Shown piece after piece: positions 23,533 to 32,133 of a stretch of DNA of 64,000 nucleotides. The DNA lies in contig NZ_BNCD01000001.1 of the NCBI RefSeq assembly GCF_014656295.1, positions 558,001-622,000 of the forward strand, read 5' to 3'. A program made the position numbers and the translations under genes. The notes under the pieces were generated by a model. It ran no database searches. It was not told the origin of the DNA and saw only the letters and a list, made by a program, of their open reading frames with translations. Position 1 is the stretch's first letter, and each line of letters starts with the position of its first letter. The DNA is from Streptomyces sulfonofaciens. GTDB lineage: Bacteria > Actinomycetota > Actinomycetes > Streptomycetales > Streptomycetaceae.

Positions 23533-24762
23533 GTGACCGTGGACAGCACTGCCGCGCGCAAGCCGCGCAAGCGCACAGGGGCCAAGAAGCCGCCGGGCGG
23601 CAAGCCCGACCCCGACCTCGTCCAGTTGCTGACCCCCGAGGGCAGGCGGGTCACGCCCTCGAGGACCGCCCGGAGCGCACGGACCTCCCGCACCGAGGGC
23701 GCCCCGGCGCCGCAGGAGTTCGCCGAGTACGTCGCCGACATCACCGCGGAGGACCTGCGCGGCCTGTACCGCGACATGGTCCTCACCCGCCGCTTCGACA
23801 CCGAGGCCACCGCCCTGCAACGGCAGGGCGAACTGGGCCTGTGGGCCTCGCTGCTGGGCCAGGAGGCCGCGCAGATCGGCTCGGGGCGCGCCACCCGCGA
23901 CGACGACTACGTCTTCCCGACCTATCGCGAACACGGCGTCGCCTGGTGCCGGGGGGTCGACCCGACCAACCTGCTGGGCATGTTCCGCGGGGTCAACAAC
24001 GGCGGCTGGGACCCGACGGCCAACAACTTCCACCTGTACACCATCGTCATCGGCTCCCAGGCCCTGCACGCCACCGGCTACGCGATGGGCGTGGCCATGG
24101 ACGGCGCCGACTCCGCCGTGATCGCGTATTTCGGCGACGGCGCCTCCAGCCAGGGCGACGTCGCCGAGGCGTTCACCTTCGCGGCCGTCTACAACGCGCC
24201 CGTGGTGTTCTTCTGCCAGAACAACCAGTGGGCCATCTCCGAGCCCACCGACCGGCAGACCCGGGTGCCGCTGTACCAGCGCGCCCAGGGCTACGGCTTC
24301 CCGGGTGTACGCGTCGACGGCAACGACGTGCTCGCCTGCCTCGCGGTCACCAGGTGGGCCCTGGAGCGTGCCAGGCGCGGCGAGGGGCCGACGCTCATCG
24401 AGGCGTTCACCTACCGGATGGGCGCGCACACCACCTCCGACGATCCCACCCGCTACCGGGCCTCCGAGGAGCGCGAGGCGTGGGAGGCGAAGGACCCGAT
24501 CGCACGGCTGCGCGCCCATCTGGAATCCGAGCATCACACGGATGAGGGATTCTTCGCGGAACTCGAAACGGAGAGTGAAGCGTTGGGCAGGCGGGTGCGT
24601 GAGGCGGTGCGGGCCATGCCCGATCCGGAGCACCTCGCCATCTTCGAGCACGCCTACGCGGACGGCCACGCACTCGTGGACGAGGAGCGTGCGCAGTTCG
24701 CCGCCTACCAGGCGTCGTTCTCGGATTCCACCGACACTACTGCCACCGAGGGGAGCCGGTGA
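23533..24762 (+). CDS. bkdA: Branched-chain 2-oxoacid dehydrogenase E1 alpha (cluster 1)
   Basis: A 409-aa E1 alpha subunit, paralogous to BkdF. A basic, Lys/Arg-rich N terminus of ~65 residues precedes the catalytic fold. The ThDP motif begins near 202 (GDGASSQGDV) and closes with NN near 230 (CQNNQWAIS). The loop TYRMGAHTTSDDPTRYR matches the family. GTG 23533 has GGAGGAG ending 5 nt upstream. It begins the bkdABC operon. Having two full E1-E2 sets in one chromosome is the known Streptomyces arrangement; the separate roles are not visible from sequence. Confidence 0.94.
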   Translation: MTVDSTAARKPRKRTGAKKPPGGKPDPDLVQLLTPEGRRVTPSRTARSARTSRTEGAPAPQEFAEYVADITAEDLRGLYRDMVLTRRFDTEATALQRQGELGLWASLLGQEAAQIGSGRATRDDDYVFPTYREHGVAWCRGVDPTNLLGMFRGVNNGGWDPTANNFHLYTIVIGSQALHATGYAMGVAMDGADSAVIAYFGDGASSQGDVAEAFTFAAVYNAPVVFFCQNNQWAISEPTDRQTRVPLYQRAQGYGFPGVRVDGNDVLACLAVTRWALERARRGEGPTLIEAFTYRMGAHTTSDDPTRYRASEEREAWEAKDPIARLRAHLESEHHTDEGFFAELETESEALGRRVREAVRAMPDPEHLAIFEHAYADGHALVDEERAQFAAYQASFSDSTDTTATEGSR

Positions 24763-24764
24763 CC

Positions 24765-25745
24765 ATGGCGGTACAGAAGCTTCCGCTCGCGCGCGCCCTG
24801 AACGAGTCGCTGCGCAGGGCGCTGGAGACCGACCCGAAGGTCGTCCTGATGGGCGAGGACGTGGGCAAGCTCGGCGGCGTCTTCCGGGTCACGGACGGCC
24901 TGCAGAAGGACTTCGGCGAGGACCGGGTGATCGACACCCCGCTCGCCGAGTCCGGCATCGTCGGCACCGCCATCGGTCTCGCCCTGCGCGGCTACCGCCC
25001 GGTCGTCGAGATCCAGTTCGACGGCTTCGTGTTCCCGGCGTACGACCAGATCGTCACCCAGCTCGCGAAGATGCACGCACGCGCGCTGGGCAAGGTCAAG
25101 CTCCCCGTCGTCATCCGCATCCCCTACGGCGGCGGCATCGGCGCCGTGGAGCACCACTCCGAGTCGCCCGAGGCCCTGTTCGCGCACGTCGCGGGCCTGA
25201 AGGTGGTCTCGCCCTCCAACTCGTCCGACGCGTACTGGATGATGCAGCAGGCCATCCAGAGCGACGATCCGGTGATCTTCTTCGAGCCCAAGCGGCGCTA
25301 CTGGGACAAGGCCGAGGTCGACACGGAGGCCATTCCCGGCCCCCTGCACGCGGCCCGCGTGGTCCGCGAGGGCGCCCGGGTGACGCTCGCCGCCTACGGG
25401 CCGATGGTGAAGGTGTGCCTGGAGGCCGCGGCGGCCGCCGAGGAGGAGGGCATCTCCCTGGAGGTCGTCGACCTGCGCTCCCTGTCGCCGATCGACTTCG
25501 GCACCGTCCAGCGGTCGGTGGAGAGGACCGGCCGGCTCGTCGTGGTGCACGAGGCACCCGTCTTCCTCGGCGCCGGGGCCGAGGTCGCCGCGCGCATCAC
25601 CGAGCGCTGCTTCTACCACCTGGAGGCGCCCGTGCTGCGCGTCGGCGGCTACCACACCCCGTACCCGCCGGCCCGCCTGGAGGAGGAGTACCTGCCGGGC
25701 CTGGACCGCGTGCTCGACGCCGTCGACCGCGCGCTGGCGTACTGA
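24765..25745 (+). CDS. bkdB: Branched-chain 2-oxoacid dehydrogenase E1 beta (cluster 1)
   Basis: A 326-aa E1 beta subunit with GEDVGKLGGVFRVTDGLQKDFG near residue 28, RIPYGGGIGAVEHHSES and the transketolase C-terminal domain (LEVVDLRSLSPIDFGTV). I prefer ATG 24765 (GGGAG spaced 9 nt) to a GTG at 24759 that overlaps the bkdA stop. It is about as long as BkdG and highly similar through the active site. Confidence 0.94.
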   Translation: MAVQKLPLARALNESLRRALETDPKVVLMGEDVGKLGGVFRVTDGLQKDFGEDRVIDTPLAESGIVGTAIGLALRGYRPVVEIQFDGFVFPAYDQIVTQLAKMHARALGKVKLPVVIRIPYGGGIGAVEHHSESPEALFAHVAGLKVVSPSNSSDAYWMMQQAIQSDDPVIFFEPKRRYWDKAEVDTEAIPGPLHAARVVREGARVTLAAYGPMVKVCLEAAAAAEEEGISLEVVDLRSLSPIDFGTVQRSVERTGRLVVVHEAPVFLGAGAEVAARITERCFYHLEAPVLRVGGYHTPYPPARLEEEYLPGLDRVLDAVDRALAY

Positions 25746-25757
25746 GGGGGCGTGACG

Positions 25758-27356
25758 ATGAGCAAGGTGAGCGGTGCGGTCGGCGGCGCGGTCCGGGAGT
25801 TCCGGATGCCCGACGTGGGCGAGGGGCTGACCGAGGCGGAGATCCTGAAGTGGTACGTACGGCCCGGTGACGCGGTCACCGACGGCCAGGTGGTCTGCGA
25901 GGTCGAGACCGCCAAGGCGGCCGTCGAGCTGCCCATCCCCTACGACGGCGTGGTGGCCGACCTGCACTACCCGGAGGGCACCACGGTGGACGTCGGCCAA
26001 GTGATCATCGCGGTGGACGTGTCGGGCGGTGCCGCGGGGAGCGCGGAAGCCGACTCGGGCGGCGGTGCGGCGGGCGGCGAGCCCGGTGGCGGTGCGGCGG
26101 GTGGCGAGCCCGGTGGTGCCGGCGCGCCGAGCGCTGCCGAGGAGGCCGGGGCGGCAGGCGGCGAGGGGCGTCAGCCCGTGCTCGTGGGCTACGGGGTGTC
26201 TCCGTCCTCGTCGAAGCGGCGGCCGCGGAAGAACGCGGCGGCGGAGGCGCTCCAGGCCGAGCTGAACGGTCACGGTGCCCCCGCGCAGGCGGCGCGCGCA
26301 GCCGAGGGTGCGGCCGCCGGGGCGGGTACGGCACCCGCGGGTACACCGTCCGCGGCGTCCGCGCCGTCCGCACCGGCTGCGGTGGGCGCTCCGGCGGACG
26401 GCGGGGCGCGGCCGCTGGCCAAGCCCCCGGTGCGGAAGCTGGCCAAGGACCTCGGCGTCGACCTGGCCGGGGTCGCGCCGTCGGGGCCCGACGGGATCAT
26501 CACCCGTGAGGACGTGCACGCCGCCGCGGCCGCGGCGGCCCCGCCCGCCCCACCGGCGCCCGCCGGCCCGGCCGGCGTGCAGGCGGGCGTTGCGGCGGAT
26601 GCAGGCGCCGGGCAGGAGGGGGCCGCGGCCGCCGGGGCGGACGGCGCCCGGGAGACCCGTATCCCCGTCAAGGGCGTGCGCAAGGCCACCGCGCAGGCGA
26701 TGGTCGGGTCCGCGTTCACCGCGCCGCACGTCACCGAGTGGGTGACCGTCGACGTGACGCGGACGATGAAGCTCATCGACGAGCTGAAGCGGGACGCCGA
26801 CACCCACGGGCTGACCGGGCTGCGGGTGAACCCGCTGCTGATGATCGCGAAGGCGCTGCTGGTCGCCATCAGGCGGAACCCCGCCATCAACGCGTCCTGG
26901 GACGAGGAGCGGCAGGAGATCGTCCAGAAGCACTATGTGAACCTGGGCATCGCGGCGGCCACCCCCCGCGGCCTCATCGTGCCCAACATCAAGGACGCGC
27001 ACGCCAAGACGCTGCCCGAGCTGGCCGGGGCCCTGTCCGAGCTGGTGAGCACGGCTCGGGAGGGCCGTACGACGCCCGGCGCGATGCAGGGCGGGACGGT
27101 CACGATCACCAACGTCGGTGTGTTCGGGATCGACTCCGGGACGCCGATCCTCAATCCCGGGGAGTCGGCGATCCTCGCGGTCGGAGCGATCAGGCTCCAG
27201 CCGTGGGTGCACAAGGGCAAGGTGAAGCCGCGCCAGGTGACGACGCTCGCGTTGTCGTTCGACCACCGCCTCGTGGACGGCGAGCTGGGGTCCAAGGTGC
27301 TGGCGGATGTGGCGGCGGTCCTGGAGGAGCCGAAGCGGCTGATCTCCTGGGGCTAG
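25758..27356 (+). CDS. bkdC: Branched-chain 2-oxoacid dehydrogenase E2 (cluster 1)
   Basis: A 532-aa dihydrolipoyl acyltransferase. The lipoyl Lys is about residue 53 (VETAKAAVEL). A Gly/Glu/Ala linker with two GGEPGGGAA-type repeats follows, then the E1/E3-binding domain at ~223-258 (VRKLAKDLGVDLAGVAPSG), another Ala/Pro linker, and the catalytic domain with FDHRLVDGE near 501-509. ATG 25758 is used because GAGGGGG ends 7 nt upstream; GTG 25752 lacks spacing. The operon ends with a strong hairpin 63 bp later. Confidence 0.94.
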   Translation: MSKVSGAVGGAVREFRMPDVGEGLTEAEILKWYVRPGDAVTDGQVVCEVETAKAAVELPIPYDGVVADLHYPEGTTVDVGQVIIAVDVSGGAAGSAEADSGGGAAGGEPGGGAAGGEPGGAGAPSAAEEAGAAGGEGRQPVLVGYGVSPSSSKRRPRKNAAAEALQAELNGHGAPAQAARAAEGAAAGAGTAPAGTPSAASAPSAPAAVGAPADGGARPLAKPPVRKLAKDLGVDLAGVAPSGPDGIITREDVHAAAAAAAPPAPPAPAGPAGVQAGVAADAGAGQEGAAAAGADGARETRIPVKGVRKATAQAMVGSAFTAPHVTEWVTVDVTRTMKLIDELKRDADTHGLTGLRVNPLLMIAKALLVAIRRNPAINASWDEERQEIVQKHYVNLGIAAATPRGLIVPNIKDAHAKTLPELAGALSELVSTAREGRTTPGAMQGGTVTITNVGVFGIDSGTPILNPGESAILAVGAIRLQPWVHKGKVKPRQVTTLALSFDHRLVDGELGSKVLADVAAVLEEPKRLISWG

Positions 27357-27418
27357 GAGCCCGCCCCGGGGGCGGGTCCCCCGGGCCCCCGGGCCCCGGG
27401 CCGGGGTTCTGCTCGGAT

Positions 27419-27451
27419 GTACGGCGAGGCGTGCGTGACGCCTCGCCGTAC
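27419..27451 (+). terminator. Terminator of bkdABC
   Basis: GTACGGCGAGGCGT pairs perfectly with ACGCCTCGCCGTAC (14 bp) across a 5-nt loop. No U-tract follows. Immediately downstream, CGTACGCGTCTTGCCGTTCG-type units of 28 bp repeat directly at about 27448-27503. Confidence 0.88.
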
Positions 27452-27718
27452 GCGTCTTGCCGTTCGCGTCTTCTCGTACGCGTCTTGCCGTTCGCGTCGC
27501 GTCGTTCGCGTCTTCTCGTACGCCTCGCGCCGGTGTGCGCGCCGGTTCTCAGCTCGGGCGCGGCGGGAGGGTTGTGCGGGACCGTGTGGGAGACGCGTGG
27601 GCCTTGTCCGAACACCCGTTGAACGCATCACCAACTCTCCTGGCTCGCACGCAACGCTGCCCGGGCCACCGGGGTCGCACAGGGCATCCGCTACCGACCC
27701 CCCTCAAGGAGCCTCCTG

Positions 27719-28663
27719 ATGCGTGCGCTCGGACGAAAAGCCGCCACCGCGCCCCTGGCCCTCGCCCTCGCCCTGGGCGGTGCCCTGCTCACGGCACCCA
27801 CCGCCACGGCGGACACCACTGCCATGGCGGAAGCCACCGCCACCGCGGACGCCACCGCCACCGCGGACGCCACCGCCACCGCGGACACCGCAGCCCCGGC
27901 GGCCACCATCGTCTTCGAGGACGGCGCGCTGTGGTACAAGGCCGCGCCCGGTCAGACGAACGAGCTGTCGGTCTCCGTGTCGACCACCGGCACCGGCCCG
28001 TCCCGGCCGAACGCCGACTACGTCATCACGTTCCGGGACCGGGTCGACATCGGCTTCGTCCCGGCCGCCCGCGTGGTCTGCACATATCCGGCCCCGGCCG
28101 ACCGCACCGTCGTGCGGTGCACGGATCCCGAGCCCCTGGGCTCGGACGACTCCGACATCTACGACGTCGACCTCGGCGACGGCGACGACACCGCGACGGT
28201 CGAGGACGGCGGCACCACGGTCTACGGCGGCCCGGGCGACGACGTCATCCACGGCACCGGGCCCAACGCGTACCGGGGCGGGGACGGCAACGACCGCATC
28301 GACGCGGAGGGATACGGGTCCTGGGGCGACGCCGGCGACGACATCCTCACCGACTGCGTGTGGGAGTGCCACGGCGGCGCCGGGAACGACTCCCTCACCG
28401 CGTCCGGCGACGGCGAGGCCCCGGTGCGCTCCCTGTACGGGGACGCCGGCGAGGACACCCTCCAGGGCGGACCCGACGCCGACGCCCTGTACGGCGGCGA
28501 TGACGACGACCTGATGTACGGCGCCCAGGGCGACGACCAGCTCTACGGCGAGGGCGGCGACGACACGATGTACGGCAACAGCGGCGACGACCTGCTGCAC
28601 GGCGGCGCCGGCGACGACACGCTCTCCGGCGGTCCGGGGAGCAACGAGGTCCACCAGGACTGA
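27719..28663 (+). CDS. Secreted RTX-like calcium-binding repeat protein
   Basis: A 314-aa exported protein. A Sec signal (RKAATAPLALALALGGALLTAPTATA) ends near residue 32 and is followed by four TADATA-type repeats. Residues ~65-145 resemble a small beta domain (YKAAPGQTNELSVSV). From ~150 the chain is made of nonapeptide repeats of GGxGxDxUx type (YGGPGDDVIHG, YGGDDDDLMYG, HGGAGDDTLSGG), which fold into a calcium-filled beta-roll. ATG 27719 has AAGGAG 7 nt upstream. Its function is unknown. Unlike classic RTX proteins it carries an N-terminal signal and no type I exporter is nearby. Confidence 0.88.
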   Translation: MRALGRKAATAPLALALALGGALLTAPTATADTTAMAEATATADATATADATATADTAAPAATIVFEDGALWYKAAPGQTNELSVSVSTTGTGPSRPNADYVITFRDRVDIGFVPAARVVCTYPAPADRTVVRCTDPEPLGSDDSDIYDVDLGDGDDTATVEDGGTTVYGGPGDDVIHGTGPNAYRGGDGNDRIDAEGYGSWGDAGDDILTDCVWECHGGAGNDSLTASGDGEAPVRSLYGDAGEDTLQGGPDADALYGGDDDDLMYGAQGDDQLYGEGGDDTMYGNSGDDLLHGGAGDDTLSGGPGSNEVHQD

Positions 28664-28906
28664 GCGCCGCCACGCGGTCGGGCGGCGCGGGGCAGCAGGG
28701 ATGCTCGGACGGCCGTCCCGCCCGGGGGCCTGACCGGACCCGTGCGCGCGGGCGCTGCGCCGTCGGCCCCGCCGCGTTCGCCGTCGGCCCCGCCACGTTC
28801 ACCGGCGAGCCCGGCCCGCTCCGCCGAGGTGGGCCGGGGCCGTCCTGGAGACCCGGCGTGCTCGTCCGGATGGCGGACGGGAAAAGGCATCCGGGCGTGT
28901 TGTATC
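28664..28906. other. Gap with GTCGGCCCCGCC repeats
   Basis: No gene. CGCCGTCGGCCCCGCC occurs twice around 28758-28795, interleaved with GTTCGCC and GTTCACC. The promoter of the GntR gene lies at the right edge. Confidence 0.45.
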
Positions 28907-28912
28907 TATGCT
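28907..28912 (+). promoter_or_regulatory. -10 element of a leaderless gntR promoter
   Basis: TATGCT ends 6 nt before the ATG at 28919, so transcription should begin at or next to the start codon. No ribosome binding site is present upstream, which supports a leaderless mRNA. Confidence 0.55.
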
Positions 28913-28918
28913 GTACGC

Positions 28919-29641
28919 ATGTCCCCAGCAGCCTCGACCGCGACGACTCCCCTGCCCGCGACACCCTCCGCACCCCGCCCCCGTACCGACGCCCCGCCCG
29001 CCGTCAGGCAGCCGGCCGCCGCCGACCGGGTCTACGACCATGTGAAGCGCGGTGTGCTGGAGCGGCGGTACGAGGGTGGGACGCTGCTCACCGAGGGCGA
29101 GCTCGCCGAGGCGGTGGGGGTGTCGCGGACCCCGGTGCGCGAGGCGCTGCTGCGCCTTGAGGTCGAGGGGCTCATCAGGCTGTATCCGAAGAAGGGCGCC
29201 CTGGTGCTGCCGGTCTCCGCGCAGGAGATCGCCGATGTGGTGGAGACCCGGCAGTTGGTGGAGGCGCATGCCGCGCGCAAGGCGGTGCCCGCGTCGCCGC
29301 GGCTGATCGCCCGTCTGGAGGAGCTGCTTGAGCAGCAGAAGCGGCAGGCGGCGGCGGGCGACTTCGCCGAGGCCGCGGTCAGCGACCGGTGCTTCCACGC
29401 CGAGATCGTCCGCAGCGGCGGCAACGAGATCCTCTCCCGGCTCTACGACCAGTTGCGGGACCGCCAGCTCAGGATGGGCGTCGCCGTGCTGCACGCCCAC
29501 CCGGACCGGATCGCCAAGACCCTCACGGAGCACGAGGAGATGCTGGGCGCGCTGCGGGCGGGTGACGCCGAAGCGGCCGTGGCGCTGGTCCACCGGCACG
29601 TCAGTTGGTTCTCCCACCTGGCCCGGGGCGAGGAACGATGA
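28919..29641 (+). CDS. GntR-family (FCD) transcriptional regulator
   Basis: A 240-aa FadR-subfamily regulator. After a ~35-residue Pro/Thr-rich leader, the winged HTH spans ~38-100 (LLTEGELAEAVGVSRTPVREALLRLEVEGLI). The all-helical FCD effector domain includes metal-site-like residues in DRCFHAEIV and EHEEMLGAL and RHVSWF. It overlaps the MFS gene by ATGA and probably regulates it. Effector unknown; FCD members often sense carboxylates. Confidence 0.9.
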   Translation: MSPAASTATTPLPATPSAPRPRTDAPPAVRQPAAADRVYDHVKRGVLERRYEGGTLLTEGELAEAVGVSRTPVREALLRLEVEGLIRLYPKKGALVLPVSAQEIADVVETRQLVEAHAARKAVPASPRLIARLEELLEQQKRQAAAGDFAEAAVSDRCFHAEIVRSGGNEILSRLYDQLRDRQLRMGVAVLHAHPDRIAKTLTEHEEMLGALRAGDAEAAVALVHRHVSWFSHLARGEER

Positions 29642-30981
29642 GCGCTCTCTCCTCCTCGTCGGCCGGGGACTCCGGCGACGGCGGCGGCATAGCCCTGCCC
29701 GCCGACCCGCCCGGCGGCCGGCGGGCCGTCGTGGTGTGGGGCGTCGGGGTCGCGGTCTACTTCGTCGCGGTCACCTTCCGCACCTCACTGGGTGTCGCGG
29801 GGCTGGACGCCGCAGCCCGCTTCCACGTCAGCGCCTCGGCCCTGTCCACCTTCTCCATTCTCCAACTGCTCGTCTACGCCGGTATGCAGATCCCGGTGGG
29901 CCTGCTGGTCGACCGGCTCGGCACCAAGAGGGTGCTGGGCCTTGGGGCCGTGCTGTTCACCGCGGGGCAACTGGCCTTCGCGCTCTCCCCCTCGTACGGC
30001 ATGGCACTGGCCGCGCGGGCGCTGCTGGGCTGCGGGGACGCGATGACGTTCATCAGCGTGCTGCGGCTCGGCACCCGCTGGTTCCCGGTCCGGCGCGGCC
30101 CGCTGATCGCCCAGCTCGCCGGTCTCGTCGGCATGGCCGGCAACCTGGTCTCCACGCTGGTGCTGGCCAGGCTGCTGCACTCGCTCGGCTGGACGCAGGC
30201 GTTCGCGGGCAGTTCGCTGGCGGGTGTCGTCGTCCTCGTCCTGCTGGTGCTCCTCCTCAAGGACCACCCGGACGGTCACGAGCCCGGGCACGTGCCGCAC
30301 CAGGGCCCGGCATACGTGCGCCGGCAGATCGCGGCGGCCTGGCGGGAGCCCGGCACCCGGCTGGGCATGTGGGTGCACTTCACGACGCAGTTCCCCGCGA
30401 TGTTCTTCCTGCTGCTGTGGGGGCTGCCCTTCCTGGTCCAGGCCCAGGGGCTGTCGGCGGCGGGCGCGGGCGAGCTGCTCACGCTGGTCGTGGTCTCGAA
30501 CATGGTGGTCGGCCTCGTCTACGGCCAGATCGTGGCCCGGCACCATGCGGCGCGGCTGCCGCTCGCGCTCGGCACGGCCGGGGCGACGGCCCTGATGTGG
30601 GCGCTGACCCTCGGGTACCCGGGGGAGCGGGTGCCGATCGGTGTGCTGGTGGTGCTCTGCACGGTGCTCGGCGCGTGCGGGCCCGCGTCCATGCTCGGCT
30701 TCGACTTCGCGCGTCCCGCCAACCCGCCCGAGCGCCAGGGCACCGCCTCCGGCATCGTCAACATGGGCGGCTTCACCGCCTCCATGGTCACGCTGCTCGC
30801 GGTCGGCGTCCTGCTGGACGCGACCGGCGACGACTACCGGGTGGCCTTCTCGGTGATCTTCCTGCTGGAGGCGCTGGGTGTCGTGCAGATCCTGCGGCTG
30901 CGGGGCCGGGTGGCCCGTATCGAACGGGAGCGGCTGGTGGTCAGCAGGGTGGAGACCTGGCGCAAGCCCGTGCACCGATGA
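29638..30981 (+). CDS. MFS transporter
   Basis: A 447-aa major facilitator with about twelve TM helices. After a cytoplasmic leader of ~30 residues, the loop between TM2 and TM3 carries the MFS signature as DRLGTKRVLGLG. A central cytoplasmic loop (KDHPDGHEPGHVPHQ) divides the two halves. It is translationally coupled to the GntR gene, so its substrate is probably that regulator's effector, which I cannot identify. It ends before a 24-bp palindrome. Confidence 0.88.
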   Translation: MSALSSSSAGDSGDGGGIALPADPPGGRRAVVVWGVGVAVYFVAVTFRTSLGVAGLDAAARFHVSASALSTFSILQLLVYAGMQIPVGLLVDRLGTKRVLGLGAVLFTAGQLAFALSPSYGMALAARALLGCGDAMTFISVLRLGTRWFPVRRGPLIAQLAGLVGMAGNLVSTLVLARLLHSLGWTQAFAGSSLAGVVVLVLLVLLLKDHPDGHEPGHVPHQGPAYVRRQIAAAWREPGTRLGMWVHFTTQFPAMFFLLLWGLPFLVQAQGLSAAGAGELLTLVVVSNMVVGLVYGQIVARHHAARLPLALGTAGATALMWALTLGYPGERVPIGVLVVLCTVLGACGPASMLGFDFARPANPPERQGTASGIVNMGGFTASMVTLLAVGVLLDATGDDYRVAFSVIFLLEALGVVQILRLRGRVARIERERLVVSRVETWRKPVHR

Positions 30982-31005
30982 GGCCCGGCGGGCGCCCGCC
31001 GGGCC
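30982..31005. terminator. 24-bp perfect palindrome between convergent genes
   Basis: GGCCCGGCGGGC and GCCCGCCGGGCC are contiguous reverse complements directly after the MFS stop. It sits between the MFS gene and the convergent DinB-like gene and likely terminates at least the former. Confidence 0.72.
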
Positions 31006-31092
31006 GGGGCGTGGGGCGGCGGGCCGACGCGCGGGCCGCCGGGCCGGTTCCCGGCCGACCGGCCGGCTCCCGGGCGGCGGGGCCGCACCGGC

Positions 31093-31917
31093 TCAGGGCG
31101 TGACCGCGAAGTTCGCCAGGATCCTGTGCGCCATCTCCAGGTCGCCCTCCAGCTTGAGGCGGTCCTCGACCGCCTCGGGCGCGACCCGGCCGCAGGCGAG
31201 GCGCACGTACGTCTCCCAGTCGACGGCGATGGTGACCAGCGGGCCGAGCGAGGGGGCGCCGTCGATGGTGCCGTTGCCCTCGGCGTCGACGCGGACGGTG
31301 CGCAGGAACTCCACCGGGCCGTGCACGTCGAAGACGAAGGCCGAACTGGCCGGGGCCTTGGCCTTCCTGGCGACGACCCCGGGGAGCAGTTCGAGGAGCA
31401 CGTCGCGGGTGACGTGGGCGCCGGGGGAGTCGAGGTTGCCGGGGCGGTCCAGTGCGGTGCGCAGGTCCTGCTCGTGCACCCACACGTCGAACGCCCGCTT
31501 GCGCATGGCGTTCTCCAGCGTCTCCTCGGTGCCCATCGGGCCGCGCACGGCACGGTCGGGCTGGCGGTTCTCGTTCCGTAGCTGGCGGTTGCGGCGGATG
31601 ATGGTGTATTCGAGCTCCGCCGTCATCTCCGGCGCGGTGTGGTGGCGGCGCACGTCGACCTGCATCTCGTTGTACCGCTGGTGGTCGTTCTTCACGTGGA
31701 ACAGGTCGCGGGGCAGCGAGTGGATCGGCCGGGGGTCGCCCAACGCCTCGCAGTCGAGACCTATGACGTGCGAGACGATGTCCCGCACCGACCAGCCCGG
31801 GCAGGGCGTGGCCCTGCTCCACTCCCCTTCGACGAGCGGCTGCACCAGCTCTGCGATCGACTCCACGGAGTGGGACCAGGCGTCGGCATAGGTCTGAAGG
31901 CTGGGATGGAGACTCAC
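31093..31917 (-). CDS. Maleylpyruvate isomerase/DinB-family mycothiol-dependent protein
   Basis: A 274-aa protein of the mycothiol maleylpyruvate isomerase N-terminal fold, common in actinomycetes for thiol-dependent chemistry. The motif CPGWSVRDIVSHVIGLDCE near residues 39-57 contributes the first metal His, and the later FDVWVHEQDLRTAL supplies the second metal-site His. A C-terminal SCP2-like domain (VDWETYVRLACGR) completes it. GTG 31917 has GAGGGG 8 nt upstream. Substrate unknown. Confidence 0.82.
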   Translation of the reverse strand: MSLHPSLQTYADAWSHSVESIAELVQPLVEGEWSRATPCPGWSVRDIVSHVIGLDCEALGDPRPIHSLPRDLFHVKNDHQRYNEMQVDVRRHHTAPEMTAELEYTIIRRNRQLRNENRQPDRAVRGPMGTEETLENAMRKRAFDVWVHEQDLRTALDRPGNLDSPGAHVTRDVLLELLPGVVARKAKAPASSAFVFDVHGPVEFLRTVRVDAEGNGTIDGAPSLGPLVTIAVDWETYVRLACGRVAPEAVEDRLKLEGDLEMAHRILANFAVTP

Positions 31918-32133
31918 GGACGGGACCCCTCGGGCGTTCGTTGCGTGCGGCTGGGTGACGACTGGGTGATCGGGTACGGGACTTGGCGGTGACTGCGGTG
32001 GCGTCGGAGGGCTGGCGAGGGTCGGGGGGACTCCCCCGGAAAGGCACAGTACGCTGCCCCGCGGTACCCCGGCAGCCCTTTCGTGACGATGGTAGGCCGG
32101 TATGGCCGACTCGAATGCCAGGACGGTGGTAGT

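Noticed and set aside
31688..31704. Second parS-like sequence (TTCTTCACGTGGAACA)
   Set aside because: Several mismatches in the arms, and it lies inside a coding region (FHVKN), so it is most likely chance.
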